Assembly (NCBI GenBank): GCA_030267565.1
Contig: BRXU01000018.1
Location: forward strand, 1,922,001 to 1,986,000
DNA: 64,000 nucleotides
DNA from: Pleodorina starrii
Taxonomy: Eukaryota > Chlorophyta > Chlorophyceae > Chlamydomonadales > Volvocaceae
Reading direction: 5' to 3'
Position numbers and translations under genes: made by a program
Part shown: positions 1-11,700 of the stretch, one piece after another
Layout: each line of letters starts with the position of its first letter
How positions within the stretch are numbered: position 1 is the stretch's first letter
The notes under the pieces: model-generated
What the model saw: only the letters and a program-made list of their open reading frames with translations
Databases searched by the model: none
Told to the model about the DNA's origin: nothing

Positions 1-440
1 ACCGTAGCGGGGAGACGGACGGACGGACGTAGCACGGCGATAGGGAGGGGCGGACCCTGAACCCCCGGGGGGGAGCAATGCTTAGGGGGATGTGGGTTGG
101 AGGGTGGGATGGATGGATGGATGGAGGTAGCTGGGGCTGGGGCTGGGGGGCGAGGGGGGGTCCAGGGAGGGATGTGGTTGTGTGGGTCTGCGGCTCTCGT
201 TGGCGCCGTTGAGAGGGGCGGGACATGGAGGAGGAGGAGGGGGAGGAGGAGGAGGAGGAGGAGGGGGGGGAAAAGGGGGCGAGGTCACACGACAGGCGGG
301 TGGGGTGGGGTTGGGGGGGTGGGGCTGATGGGTGCTCTTGTGTTCCCAAACGAACACGCCTCATGCACAACCTCAGCGTCTCCTCAACCCACTTCAACGC
401 CCCTCACCCCCCCCCAACGTCTCCACACACACACCCTCAG
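1..440 (+). other. Probable intron of the dynein-like gene, low complexity
   Basis: This stretch is G-rich with GGA/GAG and GGATG runs, then a C-rich pyrimidine tract that ends in CCCTCAG at 440. That looks like a 3' splice site directly before the first conserved coding sequence. Open frames here are compositional and match no family I know. A dynein heavy chain needs several thousand more residues upstream, so earlier exons should lie to the left of the window. Confidence 0.55.
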
Positions 441-2089
441 ATGGCCTCGGCGGTTCGCGCGGGCCGTGTGGTCATCGTGGACATGTACGGCACCCCCTCC
501 GAGGGGCCCCTGCTGGCTCGGCTGTGCAAGCGCTACGAGGCCGTCATGCGCCGCACCTACCCCAACCTCGCCACCGAGCCGCACCACCTCTACCTCCGCA
601 TCCGCGCCGCGCCCGGCACCGCCGCCTCGCCCGCGCCGCCGCTGCCGCCCGTCGTGCACCAGTACACCACCCCCCTCGGCTTCGCGCTGCGCGGCGGCGA
701 GCTGCGAGCCAGCCTGGCCCGCGCGCTGCTGTCGGCGCTGGCTCCGGAGCGCGAGCTGGCGGCGCGTCAGACGGCGACGCGGCTGTGGGTCGCGCGCACC
801 CGGCTGTCGGCCCTCCACGACGACATCGCCTTCACCATCGCCCACACCAAGGGCATGTTGTGGAGCCACCCGGGCCTGGTGGATTCCACCGTCACCAAGG
901 CTAACCAGGCCGCAGCGGGCGAGGCGGAGGTGCCGGCGCTGGAGGCGGCGGCGGCGGAGGTGGAGCGCGCGGTGGAGGCGTGGCGGCCGCTGCTGGACGG
1001 CGTCATGCGGGTTCACGGCGTGTTGGAGGACGTGGCGCGGGCGCACCCGGCGCGCTGCGGCCCGGTTCCGGAGCCGGTGCTGCGGGGCATGTTCCTGGCG
1101 GCGCTGCGGCGCGGCGTGGGGGAGACGCCGGGCGCGGCGGGGCGGGTGCGGGAGCTGCAGGGGCCCACCGCGCCGCCGGAGATGAGCGTGGCGGAGGCGC
1201 GGCAGCGCAGCGCGAAGGCGCTGGTGTCGGTGCTGCGGTCGCGGGCGCCCAGCCGGGCGGTGAGCCGGGCGGTGAGCCGGGCGGTGAGCCGCGCGCCTTC
1301 GCGCATAGGCTCGGGGCAGATGTCGTACGCAGACTCGGAGGAGTACGACAGCGACGGCGACGGCGGCGGTGGCGGTGGCTACTACCGCGGCGGTGGTGGC
1401 GGCAACGGGGCCAGCCCGCCGCCGCCCGATCCGCTGCTGCGGAGCAGCAGCGGCGAGACGACGGCGATGGGAGGCGGCGGCGGCGGCGGTACTGGCGGCG
1501 GCATGACGCTGACAACGTTCGCGGCCGACGGCAGCCCCGCCGCCATGTCGCGGTACGACTCGCTCGGCGCCAGCACCGTCGTCGGCCTGCCGCCAGGCGA
1601 CTCCCGCGGTGGCGGCGGCGGCGGCGGCGGCCGTGTACGGCCCGACAGCGCCAGCTCCGCCTGGACCTCCTGGACCGACGGCCCCGGTGGTGGCGGCGGC
1701 GGCGGCGGCGCCGCGTCGCACGCCGCCGCCGCCGCTGCGGCTGCTGAGCTGCTTCAGGCCACTGCGGCGCCTCCGCCTCCGGTCTGCCGGATGGAGGACC
1801 TGGCGGCGGCGGTGCTGTCGTGCGTGTGGTCGCTGGTGGGCTGTGCGCTGGGCCGGGCGGAGGGGGTGGTGTTCCGGCTGCTGCTGGCGGTTTCGGAGCA
1901 GCAGGCCGCCGGCGAGGTGGGCGTGGAGGACGTGCAGCTGGCGCTGTACGTGCTGGGAAGGGGCACGCCGTCGACGCAGGCGGCGGCGGGGGCGGGCGGC
2001 GCTGCTGACCACGGCGCCGCAGCCGCCGCTGCCACGTCTTTCAAGTCAGCGTCCGGCCTGGGCCTGAGCCTGGGCCCGAGCCTGGGCCT

Positions 2090-2128
<39 letters not shown>

Positions 2129-5100
2129 GCAGCCCTCCAGGTCGGAGCGCGGTGCGTCGAAGGACCTCAGCGGAGCGCTGGTGGAGGCGGGCGCCGCCGC
2201 CGCCACGGAGGCCGGGGCCGCTGCAGCCGCTGCAGCCGCTACCACCGCCGCCGCCGCCCCTGGCTGCCCCTCTCCCTCCCGGCCCGGCACCCCCACCCCC
2301 GCCTCCTCCTCCTTCATGGACCCCTCCACGCAGGCCGCTGTCAAGCAGGTGCTCGCGGCCGCAGCGCCGCCTGCGACCCACGGGTCGGTGTCCGCCCCCC
2401 CTCACCCTCCTCATCATCCTCATCCTCATCCTCCAGCCGCTGCAGCTGCTGCCGCCTCGTGGCCTTCAGGTCAGGCGCTTGCTGACCTGCGCTGGCTGGC
2501 GGCCTGCGCCGGCGGGGCGGACCTCAGCGGCCTGGCGACGGCGGTGGCGGCGGCGCCGCGGGTGTGGTACACGCTGCTGGCGGCGGACGCGATGCCGCGG
2601 GGGCTGCGTCCGGACCAGCGGGCCATCATGTCGCAGAGCGCACTGGCCCAGCTGCCGGAGCGCTGGAGGGAGCTGCTGCTGAGCAAACCCATCTACCAGG
2701 TGTGTATGTGTGAGGGGGGTGGGGGGGCGGGGGGCCGGGGGGCGGGGAACTTGGGGCCGGGGATTGGGTGGGGATTCGGAGGCCGGGCTGGCATCGTTAG
2801 CGAGGACGAGGAGGCCACTTGCCGGCAATGACGTTCCTCCGTGAAGGTGCACATCTGGGAAGGTGCCTCCTCCCGACCCGACCTGGCTTGGACTGTCCCG
2901 GGGGGGGCATGCCTCTTGACATGACATGTCTGGGCCTCCACTCACAAAACGCCCTCCGCCCTCCCGCCCTCCCGCCCTCCCTCCTCCTCCCTCTCTTCCC
3001 CTGCCCCTCCTCCTTCCTCCCCCGGCGCTGCTGCTCAGGTGGTCCTGACCGCAGTACTCCTCCCCGAGGCGCTGGCGGCGGCCGCCGACTCGTACTCGGC
3101 TGCCGTACTCGGCCCCGCCTCCGTGGGCTCCGACCTGACCCCCGCCGAGCGGCTGCTGGCGGTGCTGCAGTCCTGTCCGCCCTCCGCCCCCCTGCTGCTG
3201 GCCACGGCTCCAGGGGAGGACCCGCTGGCGGTGGTGCAGCAGGCGCAGGCGCTGTGTGCCGCACAGCTACTGCCCCTGGAGCCGTCCTCCCGCGACACCC
3301 ACTGGGCCACGACGGAGGTGATGGTGCGGCACCTGCAACCCGACCGGGACGAGATGGGTCGGGAGCTGCGCAGCGCGCTGGTCCGCGCCACCCGCGGTGG
3401 CTGCTGGCTGCTGCTGCTGGGCGCCCATGCCGCCCCCGCGGCGCTGGCGATGCTGCTGGAGCAACTCAACGCGCGGGACTACATGATGCGCGGCTCCGAA
3501 ACCACGTTCCGGCTGCTGCTGGCGCTGCCCGCCGACCAGGTGCCGGCGCTGCACCCCAACCTGCTGGTCCAGTGCGTGCGCGCCGCGCTGCAGCCGCCCG
3601 CCAGCCTGCGCGCCGCCGCGGCCGCGTGCATGCAGACCGCGGCGCACCCCTCCTCCCGCCGCTTCTGCCCGCTGTTCGGCGCCAAGGGCGGCTCCGACAT
3701 CGAGCTGGCCAACCACGTGCTCGCCACGGCGCTGCTGGTGGCGGGACTCAACCGCGCGGTGGCGGCGGCGGCGATGCCGCAGGTGGCGCCGCCGCTGAGC
3801 GTCTGGGACTTCCTGGCGGCGGCGCGGCTGGTGCGCGGCGCGCTGCTGTCGGACGGCGGGCGACTTGCCGACGAGCTGAACCCGCTGGACTACCCGCGCC
3901 TGCACGAGCTGCTGGCGGCGGAGGTGCTGCTGCCGGCGCTGCCGGCGGCGCGGCTGGGCCGCTTCGCGGGCTGGGCGCTGCAGCGCCTGCTGGCGCCGGG
4001 TCTGCTGAGCCTGTCGTACCCGGTGTACGGCCTGGTGGACCCCGACGCCGAGCCGGGCAACGAGGTGGCCGCCACCATGCCGCTCAACGTGCGTCTGCCC
4101 GCCATGCTGGACTACCTGGGCAGCCTGTATGGCGTGGAGACGGCGCTGCAGCCGCCGCACGCGGCACCGCACGGACTGCAGCAGCGCGGAGACAGCCTGG
4201 CGGCGGCGCTGACGATGCACCGGCTGGCGGCGGCGCCGGGGCCCGTGTGCCCGGCGCGGCTGGTGCTGTTGCCTTCGGAGCACACCGCGGTGGCGCCGGT
4301 GGCGGTGCAGGTGGCGGCGGCGGAGCGGGTGCTGGCGCTGGCGGCGGCAGCGGCCAGGGCGGCGGGCACGCCGATGAGGGCGGCGGCGGCGGCGGCGGCG
4401 CCGCCGCCGCCGTCGAGCTCGGGTCCGGCGGCGGAATCCCAGGTCCTGGTGCTGGATCGGGCCGGCAGCAGCGGGGCTGGTGGCGGCGGCGGCGGTGAGC
4501 TGGCTCATTCCGGCAGTCTCAACCTGCACCTGCACCTCGGCCGCAGTCACAGCCACAGCCACAGCCACAGCCACAGCCACAGCCACAGCCACAGCCACAG
4601 CCACAGCCACAGCCACAGCCACAGCCACAGCCACAGCCACAGCCACAGCCACAGCTACAGCCACGGCCTGCTGCAGCAGCACCACAGCATCTCCCAGCCT
4701 GCCACGCCCATGACCCCGCTGCACCAGCTGCGGGTGATGCTGTCCGGAGTGAGCGCCCGGCAGCGGCTGCAGCAGCTGCAGCAGGCAGCGCTCAGCCAGC
4801 CGCCCCTCCCTCCCGCCTCCGCCCCCGCCCCTGCCACCGCTGCTGCTGCTGCTGCTGCTGCTGCCGCTGCCGGCCCCGGCGCGGCAGCGACGGCGGCGAC
4901 GGCGACGGCGGTCGCCGTCGCCCCTGGCGCGACCTCCACAACCGCCGCTGGGCCCCAGCCCCAGCCGCAGCCCCAGCAGCATCAGGAGGGTCTTCATCGC
5001 ATGGCCTGTCTGCAGCCCCGCCCCGGAACCGCCTCCACCGTCATTGCGCTGGCGTCGGCAGTACCCGGCAGTCGCGGCGGCGGTACACCCGGATCCGCAT

Positions 5101-7508
5101 CCGTGCATCAGCAGCTGCGCGCCGTCGTACTGGGCGTCGTCGGCGGAGGCGGCGGAGGCGGAGGCGGCGGCGGCGCTGTGCTGTCGGCGCCGTGGCGCGG
5201 CGCCTTCGCGTGGGGCGACTCCCGCCCGCCAACCAACAGCGGCGGCCTCCGTTTTGCACCCGCCGGCCCCGCGGACGCGACGATGCGGCTGGGTAGTGCG
5301 CCCGCAAGGGCGGAAGGCTCCGACGGCAGTGGTACGACAGCACCCGCGGCCTCAGCGACGGCGGCGGCGGCGGCCAGTGGCGGCGGCGCCGCTGTGTGGG
5401 CGGTGCTTTCCTCCGCCGCCGCCGCGTGTCCGGCTCCGGAGCTGGCGCTGTTGGATCTGTGGTCCACCGCCGTGCTGGCCCCGCTGCTGGACCGCTTGCG
5501 CCGCAGCGAGGCCGTCCTGAGGGGCCTGCGCCTGGGGCTGGAGGCGAGGCTGCCGCTGCAGGTCGGCGCGGAGTGGGCCCACTCCCACTCCCACGCCCTG
5601 GCAGCGGCCGGAAGTCTGGGCGCAGCCAGCCTCGGGGGCATCGGCGGCGGGGTCTTGGGTGGTGGCATCGGCGGCAGCGGGGCCGGAAAGGCGGCGGCCG
5701 CCGCCGCCGCCGCCGCGGCGGCGGCTGCGGCGGCGGCGCGTTCGATGCCCACGTTGTCGTCCAACCTTTCTGCGATCTTTGCGGAGTTTTGGGCGGCGGA
5801 GGCGCGGGCGCTGCACGGCGCGCTGTGCGGTGCGCTGGGCGGCGCGGAGGAGCTGGCGGCGGCGGCGGGCCAGCCCGGCCTGCACGACACCCCGGGCGTA
5901 CGGCACCTGCTGCGCTACCTCGCCGCCGGCTTCGTGCCGCCGGGCTGGCAGCTGCCGCCGCTGTCGCACCACCCGTGCGGCGGCGGCGGTGGCGGCGGCG
6001 GCGGCCTGGTGCACGTTGTCGGCAACGGCGCCGGCGGCGGCTGCAGCAGTCGCGGCGGCGGCGGCGCGCTGATCGCCCGCCCGCCCGGCGGCCGCCATCC
6101 CGTACACGCAGTGACGCTGGAGCAGTGGGAGCTCGACCTGGGGGCGCGTTTACGGCAGCTCCAGGACGTGACGTCGGGGGACGTCGACCTCCGCCCCGCC
6201 GTGGTGGACATGTCCTGTCTGGGCCGTCCGGCTGCGCTGCTGGTGTGTCTGCGCCGGGCCTTTGCCTACGAGCAGAACACGCACCCCAGCAACGTGGCGT
6301 GTCGCCTGTCGCTGCAACCACCACCCGACGTAGGCGGCGGCGGCGGTGGCGGAGGCGGCGGCCCCGCCTCCGGGGGCGCCGCCACGGCGGCAAGCTCGCT
6401 GGAGAACGCCGCCACCGCCGGCGGCGGCGGTGGCGCGGCGTCAGCGGGGCCCGCGGCGGCGGTTGCGGGCTCGCGGCTGACTCCTCGGGCCTCCGAAAAG
6501 CCGACGCCGCTTGCTGGCGGCGGCGGCGGCGCCGCCGCCGCCAGCTACCCCATCGCCGCGCCGCGCAGTGTTGGGGTGACGGGGCTGCTGTGCCGCGACC
6601 TGGAGGTTCCGGTTCCACTTCTGCTTCCGGGGGCCAGCTCCGCCGCTGGAGGTGGGATGGCCGCCCTGTGGGGCCTGGGGCTGGGGCTGGTGGGCCTTGG
6701 AGGCGGCGGCGGAGGCGGCAGCGGCAGCTTCGATGCACTGGCGCTGGGCGGCGTGGGTATGGGTATGGGCCTGCTGCTCACGGAAGCGCACAGCACCTTG
6801 TCCTCGTATTCGGGGGGGACGGGGGTAGCCGTCGGCGGCGGCACCGCCGCCGCCGCCGCCGCGGCCGTCGCCTCGTCGGCGACGGCCTCTGCCAGTGGCG
6901 GCACCGGCGGCGGCCTGGCGTCTTCCGTGTCCGTGGGCTCCAGCTCCGCTGCCCAACTGGCCGACACCTCCAGTCGCAGCCTGACGGCCACCGCGGCGGC
7001 GGCGGCGGCGGCGCAGTCGATGCAGCACCAGCAGGCGGCCGCCGCCGCCGCCGCGCTGGCGGCCCTGCGCCCCTGCCCCATGCTGTACGCCGTCCCCGGC
7101 TACGCCGACCCGGCGCTGCGCAAGGCGCTGGGCACGGGTCGGGGGGCGCTGCGGGGACCGCAGCAGGGCGGCGGCGGCCGCAACAGCCGCGCGGCGGCGG
7201 CGCTGATGGCGGGTCTGCCCGCCAGCGCGGTGCCGCCGCCGTCGGTGCCGGTACCGCTGGCGGCGACGCCGCAGGAGGCGCTGCTGTGCGATGAGCCGTA
7301 CCGGGTGGCGTGGGAGTGCCGGCCCAACTCGCTGGCGGCGGACGCGCCGCCGGAGCGGTTGCCGCTGCTGGCGGTGCGACGGCTGGGAGGGGTGAGCGGG
7401 GGGGAGGGGCTGCCGGGAGCGGACAGGGGCACGGTGCTGCGGCTGGGGCTCAGCGGCGGCGGCGGCGGCGGCGGCGCGGCGGGAGCAGGGGTAAGGGGAG
7501 GCGCGTGA
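441..7508 (+). CDS. Dynein heavy-chain-like protein, C-terminal part (5' end outside window)
   Basis: Two exons, 441-2699 and 3039-7508 (TGA at 7506-7508), are joined in phase 0 across a GT-AG intron (2700-3038), giving 2,242 residues here. The order of blocks follows the end of dynein heavy chains. HHLYLRIRAAPG then PLGFALRGGELRASLARALL resembles the AAA5 block that precedes the 'LEEQK' helix. RLWVARTRLSALHDDIAF and the PLLDGVMRVHGVLEDVA block fit the AAA5-AAA6 linker. LPERWRELLLSKPIYQ runs across the splice into the AAA6 helix. GGCWLLLLGAHAAPAALAML and FRLLLALPADQVPALHPNLL match the 'WV.LQNCHLA' and 'FRLWLTS.P...FP' signatures. A C-terminal domain with LEQWELDLGARLRQLQ follows. The protein is very divergent and is interrupted by hundreds of Gly, Ala, Gln and Ser-His residues, so this part is over twice the usual length. 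Axonemal or cytoplasmic class cannot be assigned. The frame stays open, which argues against a pseudogene. Confidence 0.75.
2091..2127 (+). repeat. In-frame CAG tract (poly-Gln)
   Basis: A pure CAG run encodes twelve glutamines inside a low-complexity insert of the dynein-like protein. Confidence 0.95.
4546..4664 (+). repeat. In-frame CACAGC hexanucleotide array (Ser-His repeat)
   Basis: About 20 nearly identical CACAGC units encode alternating His and Ser in the dynein-like protein. Only one unit near the end is altered (Tyr in place of His). Codon-level purity suggests recent slippage expansion. Confidence 0.95.
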
Positions 7509-7568
7509 GGAACGGTGGCTTGGGGGGCGGGGTAAGGGGGGTGGAGCTGAGGAGCGGGACGGCTTTGG

Positions 7569-7573
7569 TGTAA
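7569..7573 (+). terminator. TGTAA polyadenylation-type signal, dynein-like gene
   Basis: TGTAA, the usual volvocalean polyadenylation motif, lies about 60 bp after the stop codon at 7506-7508. The assignment rests on motif and position only. Confidence 0.4.
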
Positions 7574-7659
7574 TGGGAACGATGAGGGCCTTCGCTCGCG
7601 GGGGGGGGGGACGCGTTGGGCTGTACGTCTGTACACCCCTGGGGGCGGGGGAGGGGCTT

Positions 7660-7680
7660 CCACATATAGGCCGGAGCCCC
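7660..7680 (-). repeat. Copy of dispersed CCTATACGTGG-type motif
   Basis: On the minus strand this reads GGGGCTCCGGCCTATATGTG, nearly the same as the copies at 30736 and 47724. One base of the core differs. Confidence 0.6.
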
Positions 7681-8761
7681 CTGGGGGGGGGGGGGTTCCT
7701 CGTGGAGGCGTCGGCGGCAGCAGTTGCGCGTGACGTGTACGATTGATTCATTGCACAAGTGCACAAACAGTAGCTAGCGTGTCGTTTGAGGGGGGTGGGG
7801 GGAGGGTACATGGCGAGACAACCACTGGGGGGGGGACTACGGCCGATAGGCAGCGGTGCATCGCTTGTGGGGGATGACACGGCGATAGCGGGCGCGCGCG
7901 CGCACAAGGGGGTGCGATCTGCCTCTGTTGGGTTCGGTTGTTGTGTGCTCGAGTAGGTGTGTTGCACCGATGTGCACCGATGTGCACCGATGTGCAGATA
8001 TGTGTGTGTGTGTGCATGTGCCCACCTAGCGTATGTGGAGGACTAGCGGGTGCAACCTAGGGGTTGTGGCCATTGCCCGGGTGGGGCCGAGCCGGCAGCG
8101 TGCGGGGGGTATCCAGGTATAAGGGGGGGCGGGGGACGGGGGGGCTGTAGGCACGGACTCAAAGCAAGACGTCACCGCCACAGCTGCTGCTGCTGCTGCC
8201 GTTGTCCGGGTGTGTAGATGTGTAGGGGGCTGAGCCCGCGCATGCAAGTCATGTAAGGGGCCGGCGGTGCGTGCGTGGCACCAGCCTTACTTGGGTGTCG
8301 TACATGTGCGCGCGCAACTTTGCAATGACCTGCAAGTGTTGCAGCTGATGAGCGTCGGCTCGCGCGCGCCCGTTGAGCGCCTACATACATGTGCTTGCGA
8401 CTGTACGGCTGCCCGATTGAGCGATTGACCAAAGGGCTAGTGTTGGCCCCCGCCGCCGGCTTCTGTCCGTCCAAGTGCGGGTTCGCGCCGTGGTGGGCCA
8501 AGAGGACCGATTGTTTGAGGCAGGAGGCCGTGTGCAACGGCCGTGTAAGGCATCCTTGTTTCGAGTATTGCTATCTTGAGGCGGACAACGATCATAGGAG
8601 CCTCGGCCATCGGAGCTTTGTTGGAAATGAAGCCCCGAAACCAAAGCAATGAGGCTCCGAAACTAACCGCTCGACGTGGCCCAACTTTCAGCAACGGAAG
8701 CTTGCATCGTGTAGCTTTGTCGCAGAAATGTTCAGTGAATAGACTTGAACGACGATGACGG

Positions 8762-11700
8762 ATGAGTGACAGTCGCTCTGTGCTGCACAAACGGTCCGCA
8801 ATGAACTCGTCGTCGGAAACAGAGGCGCAACAGATGGCGCCTTGCCCCCTCGAGGACCTGGACTCAAACATCCTTTCCTCTATACTGAAATGGTTGAGCC
8901 CCGAAGAGGTGCGACGAGGGGCTCTCGGCAAGCCATGTCGGGTGGTTGGGAAGCAAGTGACGCCAGGACGGCAGGCGCCTGCTTGCAAAACTGTTTCTAA
9001 GATCGAGAGTTCTATGTCACCTGAATAACTTCGCGGACGTTGCGCAAGCGCGAGAGTTATAAAATAGTGTGAGCGTTAAAAACAACCCCAGCTCCACGCA
9101 AGCCAACTGGCAAATCATCAGCAGGCCGCAGCAGGAAACGGCTTTGAGAATTAGAAAAATACATATTCGACTTTTGACCTAACCAGAAGGTGGGACCTGT
9201 CACCAGGGAAGTCCTTGCATGGGTCCGGCAAGTGGTTACAAAGGAGCTACCCAACAGGAGCGCCTACAGCACAACTGAGGAGCGATAACCTCCCACGCCC
9301 CGCGAGGCTGCAGACAGCTGCTTCCGAAGAACCCCTCCCCTTCCATCCCCATGGAGTCGGTTCACCCGCAACGAGCGAGTGCTGCAACATCTCGCATCCC
9401 TGCCGGTACCAGCCGCTCACTCGCAATCCCCGAACCGCCTCAACCTTATGTTACGAACCATCTTCCGTTGATGAAAGTCATGTCGGCACCAGTCTCACCC
9501 TCCCCGTAAGCAACAACAAAGCGCAGCGCGGTGCACTCTGTGTTCAGATCCACCCAACTCCATATCGCTTCCCCTCCCCCCTCCCCCGCCACGCGCCTCG
9601 CCGCGCCAAATCGCCGGCCGCAGCCGCAGCCACAAACACTTTCCACACGCCCTCACGCCCTCACGCCCAGGTTGTGGCCGCCAGCCTCACCGGCAAGATG
9701 CTGCACGGTGCGGCCGAGGCGGGCGTCGTCTGGCGGCACCTGTACGACACCGCGCTCTGCAGTCGCGTCAAGGAGAAGCTGCTTCCGCCACCCGACCAGG
9801 TGACCAGCGGGGCGGGTGAAGCGAGGCGGAGCGGCCGGGCTCACCTCCTTTCCCGGCGGCGCGAGAGGGACCCTTGACCTCTCGTCCCGACTCGTCCCTC
9901 CCTTGGCCCCTCCCCCCATCTTCCCCCGCGGTTACGGTCCCTTCCCGCGGTTACGGTACTCGGCGAAGGTCGGGTACTTGGGCCGCGATCCCTCGGGTGC
10001 TGAGCTTCTGACCCCCCCCCTATACGGTGCTCCCCGGTTGCCTGGCATTGGTCCGGCCAGGTCCGGACAGAGGGGGGGGTTCAAAGGGGGGGGGAGAGAC
10101 CGGGTTCGTGACACGTAGGTATGTACGACCAACACCCCCGGAACACACGGAGGCAGTGCAGCACAGCAGCTCGGGGGGCGACCACGCCCCCTTTCCCCCC
10201 CCCAATTTCCAGCCGCCGGCCCCTTCGCTTCTCTACAGGGGCTTCTGCGTCAACCTCCCCCTTTTACCCCACCCCCTTACCCCACCCGTCTCAACTCGGC
10301 GACGGCAGCCAAACGAACCAAACGAACCGAGACTGGAGAGAACTGGTGTACGGCGCAAGGCACGGAGTTTTCGGAACCTGGATCCGGGCGCATGGCTCGC
10401 CAGGGGGACAGTTCCCGGGGCGGCTCGCTGCCCGGGGACTTCAGGGCCACAATCGGCTTACAGGCTACAGCTCCCCTCCCCCCCGTCTTGCCCGGCCTCT
10501 CAGCCGGGGGCCCCCTTGCCTCTGCTCCCCATCCGCCCCCGCCCCCGCCCCACCCCCAACCCGGGCCCCCCCACCCCCCACCCCCAACCCCCACCTTACC
10601 CCCCGGGTGGCCCAGATCACGGACTGGCGCGGCGCGGTCATCCGGGGCCGCATGCTGAGTCAGCTGCAGTACGGCATTTGGGAGCGGATCAACAGCGACC
10701 GGGGCGCTGGTGCTGGCGGTTGGGGGGTGAGCTGTCTCGGTCCCCGCGCCCTCCCCAGCCGTGTCACAAGTTCAGAACCCCGCCACCCCCCCTGCCACCC
10801 GCCACCCGCCACGCGCACCGTCGCGCACCGACGCGCACTCGCCGTCTCGCCCCCACCACCTCACCCGCCACCCCTCACCCTCATCACCCCTCTCCCCATC
10901 GCCCTCCCATCCCCCCATGCGACGGCGGGGACGTCCCAGGTGCGGCCCTGCGCCCGGGAGGGACACGCAGCCTCGCCCTGGGGCCGGGACTCCCTCATCC
11001 TCTTCGGCGGCTGGGGATCCGGAATCCGGAACGATCTCTTCATCCTGGACAGGGTGTACGAACAGGACGGCGGCGGAGCCGGAGCCGCCGCCGCCGCCGC
11101 CGCTGCCGCTGGGCCCTCGACGGTGGCGACAGCCGCTGGGGACTCGGACCCGGCTGGCCCGGGCCCCAGCAGCGGCGTTGCCACAATCCCCCAACAACAG
11201 CTGCAGCAACAACCACCACAGCAGCAACAACCACCACAGCAGCCGCCGGGCGGGGGGCCTGAGGGTGCGAGTGCTCCGTGGCTGGGTCCCGGCGAGCGGC
11301 GGTGCGGGTGGAGGTGGCGGGTGCCGGCGGTGGCGGGCAGGCGGCCAGCCATTCGGTGAGTGGTGAGGGAGGGTGACTGCCCTGACTGGTGACTGGCAGT
11401 CAGGACCACTGCGGCCGGAATCATTCTGAGAAAGAGGGAGAAGGGAGAGAGGGGTTGGTGGCGGTGGCGGGTGGCGGGTGGCGGGTGGCGGGTGGCGGGT
11501 GGCGGGTGGCGGGTGGCGGGTGGCGGGTGGCGGGTGGCGGGTGGCGGGCGCGACAAGCCGCAGCGCCGGACCACTGCCCGGGCCAGTGCTTGCGTGGGCG
11601 GCAGCAGGGCTGCAGGATGGGTTCGCAAACCCACCGCACCTTGCACGCTTGCAGTCCTGCTGCCCCACTGCGTTTGCTGCCCCGCACTGTTGCTGCTGCT

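Larger units (their letters stand above)
7509..8761. other. Intergenic region between dynein-like and F-box/kelch genes
   Basis: About 1.25 kb without a supportable gene. It holds poly-G runs, two copies of a dispersed TATACGTGG-type motif in reverse orientation (7660-7680 and 8108-8122), three tandem ACCGATGTGC units near 7966-7996 and a TG tract near 8000. The right half, from about 8390, is less repetitive and should contain the promoter and 5' leader of the F-box gene. I see no clear TATA box there. Confidence 0.6.

Noticed and set aside
384..2012. A 542-codon minus-strand frame opposite the dynein-like exon
   Set aside because: Arg/Ala/His-rich shadow of the GC-rich plus-strand exon, with no domain signature.
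3267..5108. A 613-codon minus-strand frame with a long Val-Ala run
   Set aside because: The Val-Ala run is the antisense of the Ser-His codon repeat. The plus strand carries conserved dynein blocks here.
8437..8988. A 183-codon minus-strand frame overlapping F-box exon 1
   Set aside because: It is antisense to a conserved F-box exon and has no recognisable content.
10309..10440. A possible extra exon of the F-box gene containing RDWRELVYGARHG
   Set aside because: It resembles the later DWRGAVIRGRM block, but the available acceptors give the wrong phase. Exon 2 joins the 10616 acceptor directly in phase 0, and the resulting 764-codon chain is consistent.
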